Position numbers and translations under genes: made by a program
Notes under the pieces: generated by a model
Database searches by the model: none
Seen by the model: the letters and a program-made list of their open reading frames with translations, nothing else
Told to the model about the DNA's origin: nothing
Part shown: positions 24,281 to 47,949 of the stretch, in pieces
Layout of the letters: the number at the start of each line of letters is the position of its first letter
How positions within the stretch are numbered: position 1 is the first letter of the stretch
Origin: Tubulanus polymorphus
Lineage: Eukaryota > Nemertea > Palaeonemertea > Tubulaniformes > Tubulanidae
Length of the DNA: 64,000 nucleotides
Assembly (NCBI RefSeq): GCF_964204645.1
Contig: NC_134032.1
Location: 15,872,775 to 15,936,774, forward strand
Reading direction: 5' to 3'

Positions 24281-25439
24281 TTCTAAAGTAATGGTGTGGG
24301 CGGGTTTGGTAGGAACACAGCGGGACGTACAGTCAGAAAATAACTGAAAATAATTCAAACAGATGAATATATATGAATATTTATATAGATGGATGACATG
24401 ATGGAACAAAATTGAATTCGTCCAAGAAAATTAATCAAGTCGATGAAATGATGATGAATTTTTTTTTTTTTTTTTTTTTTAATTTTTTTGCGAGATACCG
24501 TAAAACTCCCGTTAAAAACTCTGGACTTTCAGAGTAGATCTGGTTTTTGTTTTTTTAATTTTTTTGAAAATAAAAAAGTATTTATGCTGCAGGACTGCAC
24601 GCCCACTGGTTCCTATTGAAAGGTTGACACTGCTGCATATAAGGTTTCAAAAGTAATGGTGTGGGCGGGTTTGGTAGGAACACAGCGGGACGTACAGTCA
24701 AAAAAAAACTGAAAATAATTCAAACAGATGAATATATATGAATATTTATATAGATGGATGACATGATGGAACAAAATTGAATTCGTCCAAGAAAATTAAT
24801 CAAGTTGATGAAATGATGAATTTTTTTGTTTTTGTTTTTTTTAAATTTTTTTGCGAGATACCGTAAAACTCCCGTTAAAAACTCTGGACTTTCAGAGTAG
24901 ATCTGGTTTTTGTTTTTTTTTAATTTTTTTGCGAGATACCGTAAAACTCCCGTTAAAAACTCTGGACTTTCAGAGTAGATCTGGTTTTTGTTTTTTTTAA
25001 TTTTTTTTAAATAAAAAAGTATTTATAACGCAGGACTGCACGTCCACTGGTTCCTATTGCAAGGTTGACATTGCTGCATACAAGGTTTCAAATACAAGGT
25101 TGACATTGCTGCATACAAGGTTGACACTGCTGCATACAAGGTTTCAAATACAAGGTTTCAAATACAAGGTTGACACTGCTGTATATAAGGATTCAAATGC
25201 AAGGTTGACATTGCTGCATACAAGGTTTCAAATGCAAGTTTGAAGTTGTTGCATATAAAGTTTCTAAAGTAATGGTGTGGGCAGGTTTGGTAGGAACACA
25301 GCGGGACGTACAGTCAAAAAATAACTGAAAATAATTCAAATAGATGAATATATATGAATATTTATATAGATGGATGACATGATGGAACAAAATTGAATTC
25401 GTCCAAGAAAATTAATCAAGTCGATGAAATGATGATGAA

Positions 25440-25472
<33 letters not shown>

Positions 25473-25620
25473 TGCGAGATACCGTAAAACTCCCGTTAAA
25501 AACTCTGGACTTTCAGAGTAGATCTGGTTTTTGTTTTTTTTAATTTTTTTTTAAATAAAAAAGTATTTATAATGCAGGACTGCACGCCCACTGGTTCCTA
25601 TTGCAAGGGGATGTGGACAG
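24280..25620. repeat. Three tandem copies of a 330-400 bp segment
   Basis: Copies at about 24280-24620, 24640-25060 and 25258-25620 share TAATGGTGTGGGCGGGTTTG, AACACAGCGGGACGTACAGT, poly-T tracts and GCGAGATACCGTAAAACTCC. Copy 2 has an internal duplication of the GCGAGATACC block. The poly-T runs and repeat borders suggest an old mobile element amplified together with the 34-bp repeat. No coding capacity was seen. Confidence 0.75.
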
Positions 25621-25714
25621 AAATTTTTTGTGGACCCGCGCGAACTGCAGACCGACGAAAGAGCATAGAAAAAGTTGATTATCATAAAAATCAACTGTTG
25701 TTTGAATGAATTGA

Positions 25715-26060
25715 AGGAGAATGTTTTAACTATTTGAAATAGTAAGTGTAAATGATACCATATCCTAAATATCAAACGTTAATTGAAGGCGAATCTTAAC
25801 TATTCGAAATAGTAAGTGTAAATGATACCATATTCTAAATATCAAACTTTAATTGAAGGCGAATCTTAACTATTTGAAATAGCAAGTGTAAATGATACCA
25901 TATTCTAAATATCAAACGTTAATTGAAGGCGAATCTTAACTATTTGAAATAGTAAGTGTAAATGATACCATATTCTAAATATCAAACGTTAATTGAAGGC
26001 GAATCTTAACTATTTGAAATAGTAAGTGTAAATGATACCATATTCTAAATATCAAACGTT
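25715..26060. repeat. About 68-bp tandem repeat, five units
   Basis: The unit includes AACTATTTGAAATAGTAAGT, GTAAATGATACCATATTCTA and AATATCAAACGTTAATTGAAG. It lies just past the stop codon of the predicted minus-strand gene and could be part of its 3' UTR. Confidence 0.9.
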
Positions 26061-26189
26061 TAAAGAGAATGTTACAAATTGGAAAATTGTAAATAAAAAA
26101 AAAAGGAGAAGGAGTGTCGGTCTGCAGACGTGCTGTGTGGGCTGATCTTGATGCCCACGGAGTGACGGCGAGTGAAGGGGTGAGGAGAA

Positions 26190-37590
<11,401 letters not shown>

Positions 37591-37613
37591 GGAAGAGGAT
37601 CAGGTGACCTGGG

Positions 37614-37638
37614 CTTATATACTGACCGTGTGACGTCA
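37614..37638 (-). promoter_or_regulatory. TATA box and CRE of the 26-37 kb gene
   Basis: On the minus strand the perfect cAMP response element TGACGTCA (37631-37638) is followed 9 bases later by TATATAAG (37614-37621). About 40-50 bases further on comes a strong donor, CAG|GTAAGC (exon ends 37573). The order and spacing are those of a TATA-driven, CREB/ATF-type promoter with initiation near 37590. Confidence 0.5.
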
Positions 37639-37939
37639 TCGCGCTGACCAATGAACAGTCCCGCCAAGATTTTCAAAAATGAGATTCGGCCTACTGCCAT
37701 GAAATGCCACTGGGCTCGGATCCTACACGTGAATGTGTTAGATAGTGGTCGGTTGCATAAAATCGAGTGGATTTTTTGATAAACTGATTTTGCTAATTCT
37801 TTTCTCTGCCTTTTGGGAAATGATTAGAAAGTTGTCCTTAAAAGTCCATTCATTATAATGCAAGACAAAGAGGGACTAGTTTTATTCTGGATACATGATA
37901 AATGTAATACTGGCATATCATCATCACAGACTACAAACT

Positions 37940-40290
37940 GTGAAATAGTCCTGTCCGGGTCAGACTCCCTCGGCATATCTATATGAAATAGCGGCCCCTG
38001 TCCCGGGTCAGACTCCCTCGGTATATCTATATGAAATAGCAGCCCCTGTCCCGGGTCAGACTCCCTCGGCATATCTATACTGAAATAGTGGCCCCTGTCC
38101 CGGGTCAGACTCCCTCGGCATATCTATACTGAAATAGCAGCCCCTGTCCCGGGTCAGACTCCCTCGGCATATCTATACTGAAATAGTGGCCCCTGTCCCG
38201 GGTCAGACTCCCCTCGGCATATCTATACTGAAATAGCAGCCCCTGTCCCGGGTCAGAATCCCTCGGCATATGTATATGAAATAGCAGCCCCTGTCCCGGG
38301 TCAGAATCCCTCGGTATATCTATACTGAAATAGCAGCCCCTGTCCCGGGTCAGACTCCCTCGGCATATCTATACTGAAATAGCAGCCCCTGTCCCGGGTC
38401 AGACTCCCTCGGCATATCTATATGAAATAGCAGCCCCTGTCCCGGGTCAGAATCCCTCGGTATATCTATACTGAAATAGCAGCCCCTGTCCCGGGTCAGA
38501 CTCCCTCGGCATATCTATATGAAATAGCAGCCCCTGTCCCGGGTCAGAATCCCTCGGTATATCTATACTGAAATAGCAGCCCCTGTCCCGGGTCAGACTC
38601 CCTCGGCATATCTATATGAAATAGCAGCCCCTGTCCCGGGTCAGAATCCCTCGGTATATCTATACTGAAATAGCAGCCCCTGTCCCGGGTCAGACTCCCT
38701 CGGCATATCTATATGAAATAGCAGCCCCTGTCCCGGGTCAGAATCCCTCGGTATATCTATATGAAATAGCAGCCCCTGTCCCGGGTCAGAATCCCTCGGC
38801 ATATGTATATGAAATAGCAGCCCCTGTCTCGGGTCAGACTCCATCGGTATATCTATATGAAATAGCGGCCCTGTCCCGGGTCAGACTCCCTCGGCATATC
38901 TATACTGAAATAGCAGCCCCTGTCCCGGGTCAGACTCCCTCGGCATATCTATATGAAATAGCGGCCCCTGTCCCGGGTCAGACTCCCCTCGGCATATCTA
39001 TATGAAATAGCGGCCCCTGTCCCGGGTCAGAATCCCTCGGCATATGTATATGAAATAGCAGCCCCTGTCTCGGGTCAGACTCCATCGGTATATCTATATG
39101 AAATAGCGGCCCTGTCCCGGGTCAGACTCCCTCGGCATATCTATACTGAAATAGCGGCCCCTGTCCCGGGTCAGACTCCCTCGGCATATCTATATGAAAT
39201 AGCGGCCCCTGTCCCGGGTCAGACTCCCCTCGGCATATCTATATGAAATAGCGGCCCCTGTCCCGGGTCAGACACCCTCGGCATATCTATATGAAATAGC
39301 TGTCCCTGTCCCGGGTCAGACTCCCCTCGGCATATCTATATGAAATAGCGGCCCCTGTCCCGGGTCAGACACCCTCGGCATATCTATATGAAATAGCGGC
39401 CCCTGTCCCGGGTCAGACTCCCTCGGCATATCTATATGAAATAGCGGCCCCTGTCCCGGGTCAGACACCCTCGGCATATCTATATGAAATAGCGGCCCCT
39501 GTCCCGGGTCAGACTCCCCTCGGCATATCTATACTGAAATAGCGGCCCCTGTCCCGGGTCAGACTCCCTCGGCATATCTATACTGAAATAGCAGCCCCTG
39601 TCCCGGGTCAGAATCCCTCGGCATATCTATACTGAAATAGCAGCCCCTGTCCCGGGTCAGACTCCCTCGGCATATCTATACTGAAATAGCAGCCCCTGTC
39701 CCGGGTCAGAATCCCTCGGCATATCTATACTGAAATAGCAGCCCCTGTCCCGGGTCAGACTCCCTCGGCATATCTATACTGAAATAGTGGCCCCTGTCCC
39801 GGGTCAGACTCCCTCGGCATATCTATATAAAATAGCAGCCCCTGTCCGGGTCAGAATCCCTCGGCATATCTATATGAAATAGCGGCCCCTGTCCCGGGTC
39901 AGACTCCCTCGGCATATCTATACTGAAATAGCGGCCCCGGCCTGTCCCGGGTCAGAATCCCTCGGCATATCTATACTGAAATAGCAGCCCCTGTCCCGGG
40001 TCAGACTCCCTCGGCATATCTATACTGAAATAGTGGCCCCTGTCCCGGGTCAGACTCCCTCGGCATATCTATACTGAAATAGCAGCCCCTGTCCCGGGTC
40101 AGACTCCCTCGGCATATCTATATGAAATAGCGGCCCCTGTCCCGGGTCAGACTCCCTCGGCATATCTATACTGAAATAGCGGCCCCTGTCCCGGGTCAGA
40201 ATCCCTCGGCATATCTATATAAAATAGCGGCCCTGTCCCGGGTCAGACTCCCTCCTGAAATAGCGGCCCCTGTCCCGGGTCACTTCCTCA
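37940..40290. repeat. 49-bp minisatellite, about 47 units
   Basis: The unit is CCTGTCCCGGGTCAGACTCC + CTCGGCATATCTATATGAAA + TAGCAGCC. Variants are TATACTGAAATA (50 bp), AGACACCC, AGAATCCC, and GCAGCC/GCGGCC/GTGGCC. Multi-unit blocks recur (for example 38810-39010 and 39050-39260). It lies upstream of the TATA/CRE promoter. Confidence 0.94.
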
Positions 40291-41650
40291 ACGTGCCATT
40301 AACATGTGTTTTTTGCTAGATGAGCTGATCCGTATAAAATAGATAAATAGATAAATAAATGGATTGACAGCAGTGGACAGGCAGAGTGACAGACACCACC
40401 AGTACGATCCGAGTGCCGCGAGTCCGTGCCGCGGTTCATACATTCATTCACTCATTCATATTCGCCCGCGAATCGCTAATAACCGGCACCGGACAATAGT
40501 CCGGTCCAGGTGTCCATAATGACGTCAGAGCTGTCAAAATAGAAATGTGGTGGTTTCCCAAGAAAATCACGTATAAATAAATAAATGAATGAATGGATTG
40601 ACAGCATTTGGACAGACAGACAGAAAACATACACACAACCTTAATAGTGGTGAGTATCATCAGTCCTACCTAATCATCTACTCCTTATATATTTTATTTA
40701 ATTAAAAATTAAAATTATAGTTGATTGATTGGAATGTGAGTGATGATGGTAGGTAGCTGGTGTCGGTAATGATAGATCGAATTGATTCCTCAATCCAATG
40801 ATTATATGATTATTCAGTCTGTTGAAATAGGATTCAACTCTGCTGGGCCCAGATCTGTTTTAGGTCCAACAGGGCGGGCAGGGGGAGCCGCGGGGATAGC
40901 ACTCAGAATTCTACAGATTTTGTGACCAGAATAAAACTGATCTTTAAATCTTTAAGAGTTATTGCACAATCACTGATTCACCGGTACTGATATTAATTCA
41001 GTTGAATTCCGTTTAGTGGAGGGAGAGGGTTCTACTCCTACTAGAGATGTACAGCTGACCTCAAAATAAAACTGATCTAATGTTTAAAAAAGGGTTATTG
41101 CATGATTCTGTTATCTGTAAGGAGTTGAATAAGTGAGGAGTATGACTCATTCCTAGTTAGTCACCTAATCGTTGGTGGTGTAAGCTTTTACAAACTGATC
41201 GGCTTGAAACATATCTGATCGTGAAACCACCTTGTGACCGATACTGAGACTAGACTCCATCAGTCACAGGGAATTCTGGGCCCGGTTGCGTAGTAGGCCG
41301 TGTATCAAAGATATCTCTAGGGATTAATCCTCAACCAGGACCCAGTTCCAGTTCCGAGTTAATATTAAACTCTGATTTAACTCACTCTAACTCACAACTG
41401 TGGAACTGGATCCTGAGTTCAGAGTTAACTCAAACTCACAACTGTGGAACTGGATCCAGTTCCACAGTTCTGTGTTAAGATTTGACTCCGAGTTAACTCA
41501 TTGAAAATGAACTAACTTTAACTCAGAGTTAACTCTAACTCACAACTGTGGATCTGGATCCTGGGAAACAACCACCATAGTAACAATGAGGAACCAGTGA
41601 TTATTTTTCTTCCACATCTATGAAAACCGTCTTTAAATTTTCTCTTGTAA
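40291..41650. other. 5' flank of RNF217-like gene
   Basis: Holds two similar TAAATAAATGGATTGACAGCA segments (40350 and 40590). At 41330-41570 there is a short tandem area around GAGTTAACTCAAACTCACAA and CTGTGGAACTGGATCC, related to the 20-bp repeats in GCLC introns. No core promoter was recognised. Confidence 0.35.
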
Positions 41651-41654
41651 ACAG

Positions 41655-41750
41655 GAAGTGGTAGGGAGTAACAGGAAACGGTACGGAGTAACAGGAAGTG
41701 GTATGGAGTAACAGGAAGCGGTACGGAGTAACAGGAAGTGGTATGGAGTA
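41655..41750 (+). repeat. 20-bp tandem repeat directly before the RNF217 start
   Basis: Five units of GGTACGGAGTAACAGGAAGT; the last unit ends at the predicted start codon. Confidence 0.88.
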
Positions 41751-44076
41751 ATGGCTGTCTCTGATTGGTCGTTCACATTAGATGAATTGCGTAATACTCG
41801 AATGAATGATAATGAATTCAATAAAGAAACAGACGTGATCTCAAATCTGGAGACAACAATGTCTTCGTCGTCGCGGCAACTCGTACAGATACTCAACGAA
41901 CACGTCATGTGGTTAATTAACGATAATGGTAACGACCACGAGAGGGCGCCACCGGTAACCGACGACGACGACGAGTCATCGGTCTCTAGCGGAGGAATCA
42001 GTTTCGATCACGAAATCGGTTTAGTTTACGCCGAGGAACGTCCCCCGGAGCTGTCCTCGTCGGAGCCATCCTCGTCGGCGTCGAGCGTCGTGTGTAAAAT
42101 CTGTTTCGACGTGCAACAATGCGTGTATCGATCGTGTTGCCTAGCGCCGTATTGCGAGGATTGTTTAATGAGATACGTTAACGGACAGGTGGATGATAAA
42201 CTCGTACCGGTCGTCTGCCCTTCGACTCACTGTCAGTCGATAATCTCAGATAAATACGTTTATCGATATCTCAAATCTCCCGCTACGCGAGATAAATACA
42301 AACGATTTATCATCGATTTGAATCGAGATCCGAATAAGAAAACGTGTCCTCATTGTAATCACATCACCGAGGTGGATATAGATACAGTGCGTAAAAAGGT
42401 TCCGGGGACTCGACGGACTGGATTTGTAGTGGAATGTACGGCTTGTCAGTTGAGATGGTGTTTTCAGTGTCAGTCGCCGAGTCACGCCGGTTTATCGTGT
42501 CGTCAATATCAACGCGGAGATCGTCTGCTGAAATCATGGGCTAAACATCGCCGTGGTTACGATCAGGCCCCTAACGCCCAAAAATGTCCGAAATGTAAGG
42601 TACGTAATTTGAGTTATACAGTAGTTAATTTGATGATGTCATAGGGGGATTTATGGAGGCAGACATCTTTTCTAGAAGGGGTTTACACATTAAATCACTA
42701 GACAATTTGATGATGTCATAGGGGGATTTATGGAGGCATACATCTTTTCTAGAAGGGGTTTACACATTAAATCACTAGACAATTTGATGATGTCATAGGG
42801 GGATTTATGGAGGCAGACATCTTTTCTAGAAGGGGTTTACACATTAAATCACTAGACAATTTGATGATGTCATAGGGGGATTTATGGAGGCAGACATAGT
42901 TGAAATAGACATAGTAGACAACTGTGATGTCATAGGGTGAATAAAAGAGGCGGCCATCTTAAATTCCTGATTTCTATTGACAGTTTTACATCGAGAGATC
43001 CGAAGGATGTGATCACATGACCTGCTCGAAGTGCCACACCGATTTCTGTTACCGTTGCGGCGAGCGTTACCGTTCAGTTCAGTTGCTAGGCAACCATCAC
43101 AGTCGATGGAGTATCCTCGGCTGTAAGTACGTACATCGACCGAATCAACCAATCAGACGCAAGCTAGAAAGAGGTTCCATATTTGGTAAGTTATTTATAG
43201 TTCGTTCAGAGAAAGCCGACGAATTTAAAATTCAAAAATGTATTTACATATTTTTCAGTAAGCGCACTGTTCGCAGCGCCCCCTGCGATCGTATTCGGGG
43301 CAGCAGCTGCCACCGTGTTACTCGGAACGGGAGTTCTACTCGGACCCGCGTACGGTTTCTATCGGTTACATAAATACCGTAAGAAGAAACGTCGGGAGCG
43401 TGAACTGGCCGAGTGGGATCGACAATGTCGCCAGGAACTCGTGAGATATCGCTGGCTCGAGGAATCTATCATCAGACGTCGATACCTAGAACAGATCGCT
43501 GCTGCTTCTACTGACCATCACCAGGTGGCAGCAACGACAGCTTCTACTGATCACCACCAGGTGGCTGCAACAGCTACTACTGATCACCATCAGGTGGCAG
43601 CAGCGGCAGCATCAGATCACCATCAGGTGGCAGCAGCAGCTTCTAATCATTACCAGGTGGCAGCAGCAGCAGCTTCAGATCACTACCAGGTGGCAGCAGC
43701 AGCTTCTACTGATCATCACCAGGTGGCAGCAGGGTCAGTGGTGTATGATAATGATGATGATGATGATGAGTTTATCTCTGATGAAGATGATGTCTGCTAC
43801 GATATTCTTCCTTTCGATGATGATGATGATGAAAATGATTTAGCGTCGCGTACCGCTGATCACAGTTGCCATGGTGACGATGTAGTTTGTAATTGTAGTG
43901 ATGATTTAGTCGGAGACAGTTTAGATTTTCTGAGAGAGTTTTACGAAGGTCTCTCAGACGCCCCCTGGTGTCAGGATTGTGATACTAATTGTAATTATAA
44001 CAATGACGATGATGGACCCTGTTGCCATGGTAATAATGAACTGGTTTCCGATGGTGATTACGATACATATTTATAA
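41751..44076 (+). CDS. RNF217: RNF217-like RBR E3 ubiquitin ligase, complete, three exons
   Basis: Exons: 41751-42599 (283 codons, donor AAG|GTACGT), 42984-43185 (acceptor CTATTGACAG, donor TTTG|GTAAGT), 43259-44076 (acceptor TTTTTCAG, stop TAA). The total is 622 aa. RING1 spans about residues 115-161 (CKIC..CC..YCEDC..CPSTHC), the IBR about 180-250, and RING2 starts at CPKC (279). RING2 crosses the first intron into YIERSEGCDHMTC; the expected catalytic cysteine is C292 in GCDHM. A hydrophobic segment at about 352-382 matches the single C-terminal membrane anchor of RNF217. After it come a basic stretch (KYRKKKRRERE), seven STDHHQVAA-type repeats and an Asp-rich acidic tail; vertebrate RNF217 ends soon after the anchor. 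RBR ligases pass ubiquitin through a RING2 thioester. The start Met is the first in frame after the 20-bp repeat. Confidence 0.88.
42640..42905 (+). repeat. About 75-bp tandem repeat in RNF217 intron 1
   Basis: Four units with GACAATTTGATGATGTCATA, GGGGGATTTATGGAGGCAGA and CATCTTTTCTAGAAGGGGTT. The family recurs in GCLC introns at 49030-49450 and, as a short motif, at 52790-52880. Confidence 0.9.
43498..43735 (+). repeat. In-frame coding repeat in RNF217 exon 3
   Basis: About seven units of roughly 30-36 bp around GATCACCACCAGGTGGCAGC, read as (ST)DHHQVAA. Unit lengths stay multiples of three, so the frame is kept. Confidence 0.88.
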
Positions 44077-44444
44077 CACACCCAGTGTTTGACAGACAGA
44101 CAGACAGACGTTACAGTGTTTGACAGACGGACAGAGACACTGTGCAGTGTGTCTGTCAGTTATCTAGAGTTTGTGATGATTCAGTTTATTGTGAAATAAT
44201 TGTTGTTGTTTGAATAATGAACAAACTTGTAAATCCTTGTAAAAAAACTCAGGCGCCTGGCGGGCAGGGAGCAGTTTGTAACTGCCAGTCAGGTGGTCAG
44301 TCAGGGAGCAGTTTGTAACTGCCAGCCAGTCAGTCAGGCGGTGAGTGGGGGTGGTAGTCTGTCTGTCAGTGATGTTTTGGCACTGAATGAGTTAATTGTT
44401 TATAGACACTCAAATGTGGCTTCATGTGCAATACATTTATACAC

Positions 44445-44720
44445 GTACCGGGTGGTACACCCTGTACCCAGTGGTATACCCTGTACCCAGTGGTATACCC
44501 AGTACCCAGTGGTATACCCTGTACCCAGTGGTATACCCTGTACCCAGTGGTATACCCAGTACCCAGTGGTATACCCAGTACCCAGTGGTACACCCTGTAC
44601 CCAGTGGTATACCACTGGGTACTGGGGGTATACCCAGTACCCAGTGGTATACCCTGTACCCAGTGGTATACCCAGTACCCAGTGGTATACCCAGTACTGG
44701 GGATATCCCCGGTATTGGGT
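44445..44720 (+). repeat. 19-bp tandem repeat in RNF217 3' flank
   Basis: Units GTGGTATACCCTGTACCCA with AGTACCCA variants, about 13 copies, then diverged GGTATTGGG motifs to about 44770. Part of the repeat is inverted at 44610-44640. Confidence 0.9.
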
Positions 44721-44968
44721 TAACCCCCGGGTACTGGGGGTTAGGTATTGGGTATTCTCTTGGTACCAAATATACCCGGAATCGGTATACTCTTAGTACC
44801 AAATTTACCCACTAGGTTTTATCTCACTTTGCTGCTGCGTAGATGTGATGATCGTGTAACTATTATTCAGCAACTCCTCGGATTATTACCTGACAAGGTA
44901 ACGACCTCTATTGTTAAATATCGGAATTAAATCAAAGTGAAAATATATATATACAACGTTATTGATTA

Positions 44969-44974
44969 AATAAA
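44969..44974 (+). terminator. Candidate polyadenylation signal for RNF217
   Basis: AATAAA about 890 bases after the stop codon, the first canonical hexamer noticed downstream. It would put the 19-bp repeat array in the 3' UTR. Confidence 0.35.
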
Positions 44975-45039
44975 GGTTGAGTTAAAACTTATTTGGGATA
45001 AATTTGCCACAAGTTGAGGAGATAAAAACTGAACATCTG

Positions 45040-45690
45040 TCTCTAATCTACAGTAGACTCTCCACTCTTGTCTCTGATCTACAGTAGGCTGTCCACTCTT
45101 GTCTCTGATCTACAGTAGGCTGTCCACTCTTGTCTCTGATCTACAGTAGGCTGTCCACTCTTGTCTCTGATCTACAGTAGGCTGTCCACTCTTGTCTCTG
45201 ATCTACAGTAGGCTCTCCACTCTTGTCTCTGATCTACAGTAGGCTGTCCACTCTTGTCTCTAATCTACAGTAGGCTCTCCACTCTTGTCTCTGATCTACA
45301 GTAGACTGTCCACTCTTGTCTCTAATCTACAGTAGACTGTCCACTCTTGTCTCTGATCTACAGTAGGCTGTCCACTCTTGTCTCTGATCTACAGTAGACT
45401 GTCCACTCTCGTCTCTAATCTACAGGTAGACTGTCCACTCTTGTCTCTGATCTACAGTAGGCTGTCCACTCTTGTCTCTAATCTACAGTAGACTGTCCAC
45501 TCTTGTCTCTGATCTACAGTAGGCTGTCCACTCTTGTCTCTGATCTACAGTAGGCTCTCCACTCTTGTCTCTGATCTACAGTAGGCTGTCCACTCTTGTA
45601 TCTAATCTACAGTAGGCTCTCCACTCTTGTCTCTGATCTACAGGTAGACTGTCCACTCTTGTCTCTGACTGTCTACAACTGTACATACAG
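45040..45690 (+). repeat. 31-bp minisatellite, about 20 units
   Basis: The unit is CTCTGATCTACAGTAGGCTG + TCCACTCTTGT. It contains CTACAG and GTAGG motifs in every unit. Confidence 0.94.
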
Positions 45691-45984
45691 TATGACACTG
45701 ACCAATCACAGAAAAACTGCCAAGAATAATTTTTTCGAATTATGCATTGTTTTTTTTTTAATTCTACATAATTCCTAGAATTTCATAAAAATCTGAAATG
45801 ATTCTCCGTTTTGTGCCAGACATGTTACATTGTACCGGTAATAAATAAGACTTCATTGTGTTATAGTATAATTAATGAACATATATGATTTTACAGTTTG
45901 AGGACAAGTTATACAGTCAGTTATTAACCAAGCCCCCCACCCCCGCTCCCTGAGGTAAGCAGAGTAAAGCCTACTGTTATACTG

Positions 45985-46655
45985 TACAGTAGATTCTACA
46001 CAGTAGGCTCTACTGTGCTGTACAGTAGGCTCTACTGTGCTGTACAGTAGGCTCTACCGTGCTGTACAGTAGGCTCTACCGTGCTGTACAGTAGGCTCTA
46101 CCGCGCTGTACAGTAGGCTCTACTGCGCTGTACAGTAGGCTCTACTGTGATGTACAGTAGGCTCTACTGCGCTGTACAGTAAGCTCTACTGTGCTGTACA
46201 GTAGGCTCTACTGTGCTGTACAGTAGGCTCTACTGCGATGTACAGTAGGCTCTACTGCGATGTACAGTAGGCTCTACTGCGATGTACAGTAGGCTCTACT
46301 GCGATGTACAGTAGATTATACTGTGATGTACAGTAGGCTCTACTGCGATGTACAGTAGGCTCTACTGCGCTGTACAGTAGGCTCTACTGCGCTGTACAGT
46401 AGGCTCTACTGCGCTGTACAGTAGGCTCTACTGCGCTGTACAGTAGGCTCTACTGCGCTGTACAGTAGGCTCTACTGTGATGTACAGTAGGCTCTACTGT
46501 GATGTACAGTAGGCTCTACTGTGATGTACAGTAGATTATACTGCGCTGTACAGTAGGCTCTACTGCGCTGTACAGTAGGCTCTACTGTGATGTACAGTAG
46601 GCTCTACTGTGATGTACAGTAGGCTCTACTGTGATGTACAGTAGATTATACAGTG
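45985..46655 (+). repeat. 22-bp minisatellite, about 30 units
   Basis: The unit is GCTCTACTGTGCTGTACAGT + AG. It shares the CTGTACAGTAGGCT core with the neighbouring 31-bp array, so the two may have a common origin. Confidence 0.94.
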
Positions 46656-46762
46656 CTTACTTCTACTGGGTCTCACTACTGTACTCTGAGCACTATGCCT
46701 ATATGCTTACTCCATTCTGAACGTATTGTTTCGATACATAGGCTTTTGATAAAACTGGCCAC

Positions 46763-46988
46763 TAAGGCTAAAAAAAATTGATACCTTGTTTCTCCGCTCT
46801 GCTGAGCTTAAATGATGACCCGGCCAGCCGCCTATCTACCCTATACATTACTTTTTTTAAAATCGTGATCAATTTTACCATAACAGACCCGGCCGCTATA
46901 GAAATGAACTGTTTATAAATTTTATCATATTTTACAAAAATGACCCGGCCGCTGCGGAGAAACAAGGTATCATTTTTGTTTAGCCTAA
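46763..46988. mobile_element. MITE with 35-bp terminal inverted repeats
   Basis: The ends TAAGGCTAAAAAAAATTGAT..ACCTTGTTTCTCCGC and GCGGAGAAACAAGGTATCAT..TTAGCCTAA are inverted repeats of about 35 bp enclosing some 150 bp. A 120-codon open frame across it is not supported as a gene. Confidence 0.6.
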
Positions 46989-47549
46989 TCAGGAGCTGAT
47001 TCATGATGATATATGGGGAAGCGTACAGATTTATCAAATTTGTTTTAATACCCTCTTTCATATTGTCAACAAACATACCAGGGTCTGATCTAAACACTTG
47101 TCCGATTGCCCGGGACAAGTTTATTCTCATCGGGGCAAGTAGGTAATCATTATCATTTGTCCCCCGGGCTAGTGCAATTTTATGTCACAAAGCTTTTTTC
47201 CCACTCGATACAACGGATGATAGTGCCACCAATCCGACTGCCTGTGTAGTAGTAGGGCAAGTAGCTTTTGGAGGGGGCAAGCGAAATTTCAGGGCAAATG
47301 GCTTTCATTTCTTAGATCGGACCCTGAGATACCGGTAATAAATGTATCCACTCCTGTTAATAACCAGATTACACAGTTTTAAATCCTAATTTTGCGACCC
47401 TTTTTCCCCATCCTCTGAACTACAAATATTTGTTCATACATCGCGTGCGTCTAAAATAAATTCTGTCGATCGATAAAAGAAGCTACTCTGACTATGTATC
47501 ATTAATCTATACAGTGATTATAAACATCAAAGAGACAAGTGTCTATATA
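46989..47549. other. Stretch between two MITEs
   Basis: No supported gene. Motifs like CTTGTCCGATTGCCCGGGAC (47095) and GGGGCAAGTAGG (47133) resemble each other and suggest an additional decayed inverted-repeat element. Confidence 0.3.
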
Positions 47550-47867
47550 CAGTGCAACCTCATCTGAATGACCTCAGAATGATATAATTAATGATTTATC
47601 GATTTTAACAAACCTAGAATTTCATGTCAGATACGACAATACCATCAACATGTACTTACATACTTGATATAACGATTTTATAGCCCCCTGGGGCCAGTTG
47701 CACAGTCGGGACTTTAAGTCTAAAACTGCCGGTCTTAAATCTTAAGACTGGTCTTAAGTTGTGTTAGATTGGCCATAGAACTAAGTTGGTCTAGAATGGT
47801 CTTAAGTCTAAGCCCTGACTTTGGAACCAACCCCTGAAGTTCGTTTCGTTGCGATGAGGTCCCACTG
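47550..47867. mobile_element. TA-flanked pogo-like MITE with nested inverted-repeat element
   Basis: CAGTGCAACCTCATCTG at one end and GCGATGAGGTCCCACTG at the other are inverted repeats, with TA directly outside both ends (47548-47549 and 47868-47869), as expected for Tc1-mariner/pogo insertions. Inside, 47690-47838 carries a second pair of ends (GGGGCCAGTTGCACAGTC and GACTTTGGAACCAACCCC), so one element has probably inserted in another. Confidence 0.65.
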
Positions 47868-47949
47868 TAGTCATTTATATCACATTGAGACAATTAAAAA
47901 AGAACTGATTGAAAACCCATCTACGGAATATATATTATCATCGTCGAGG

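Noticed and set aside
44366-44802. Several overlapping frames of VYPVPSGIP / GTGYTTGY type
   Set aside because: Frames of the 19-bp repeat downstream of the RNF217 stop codon.
46768-47130. 120-codon minus-strand frame
   Set aside because: It runs through both terminal repeats of the MITE at 46763-46988.
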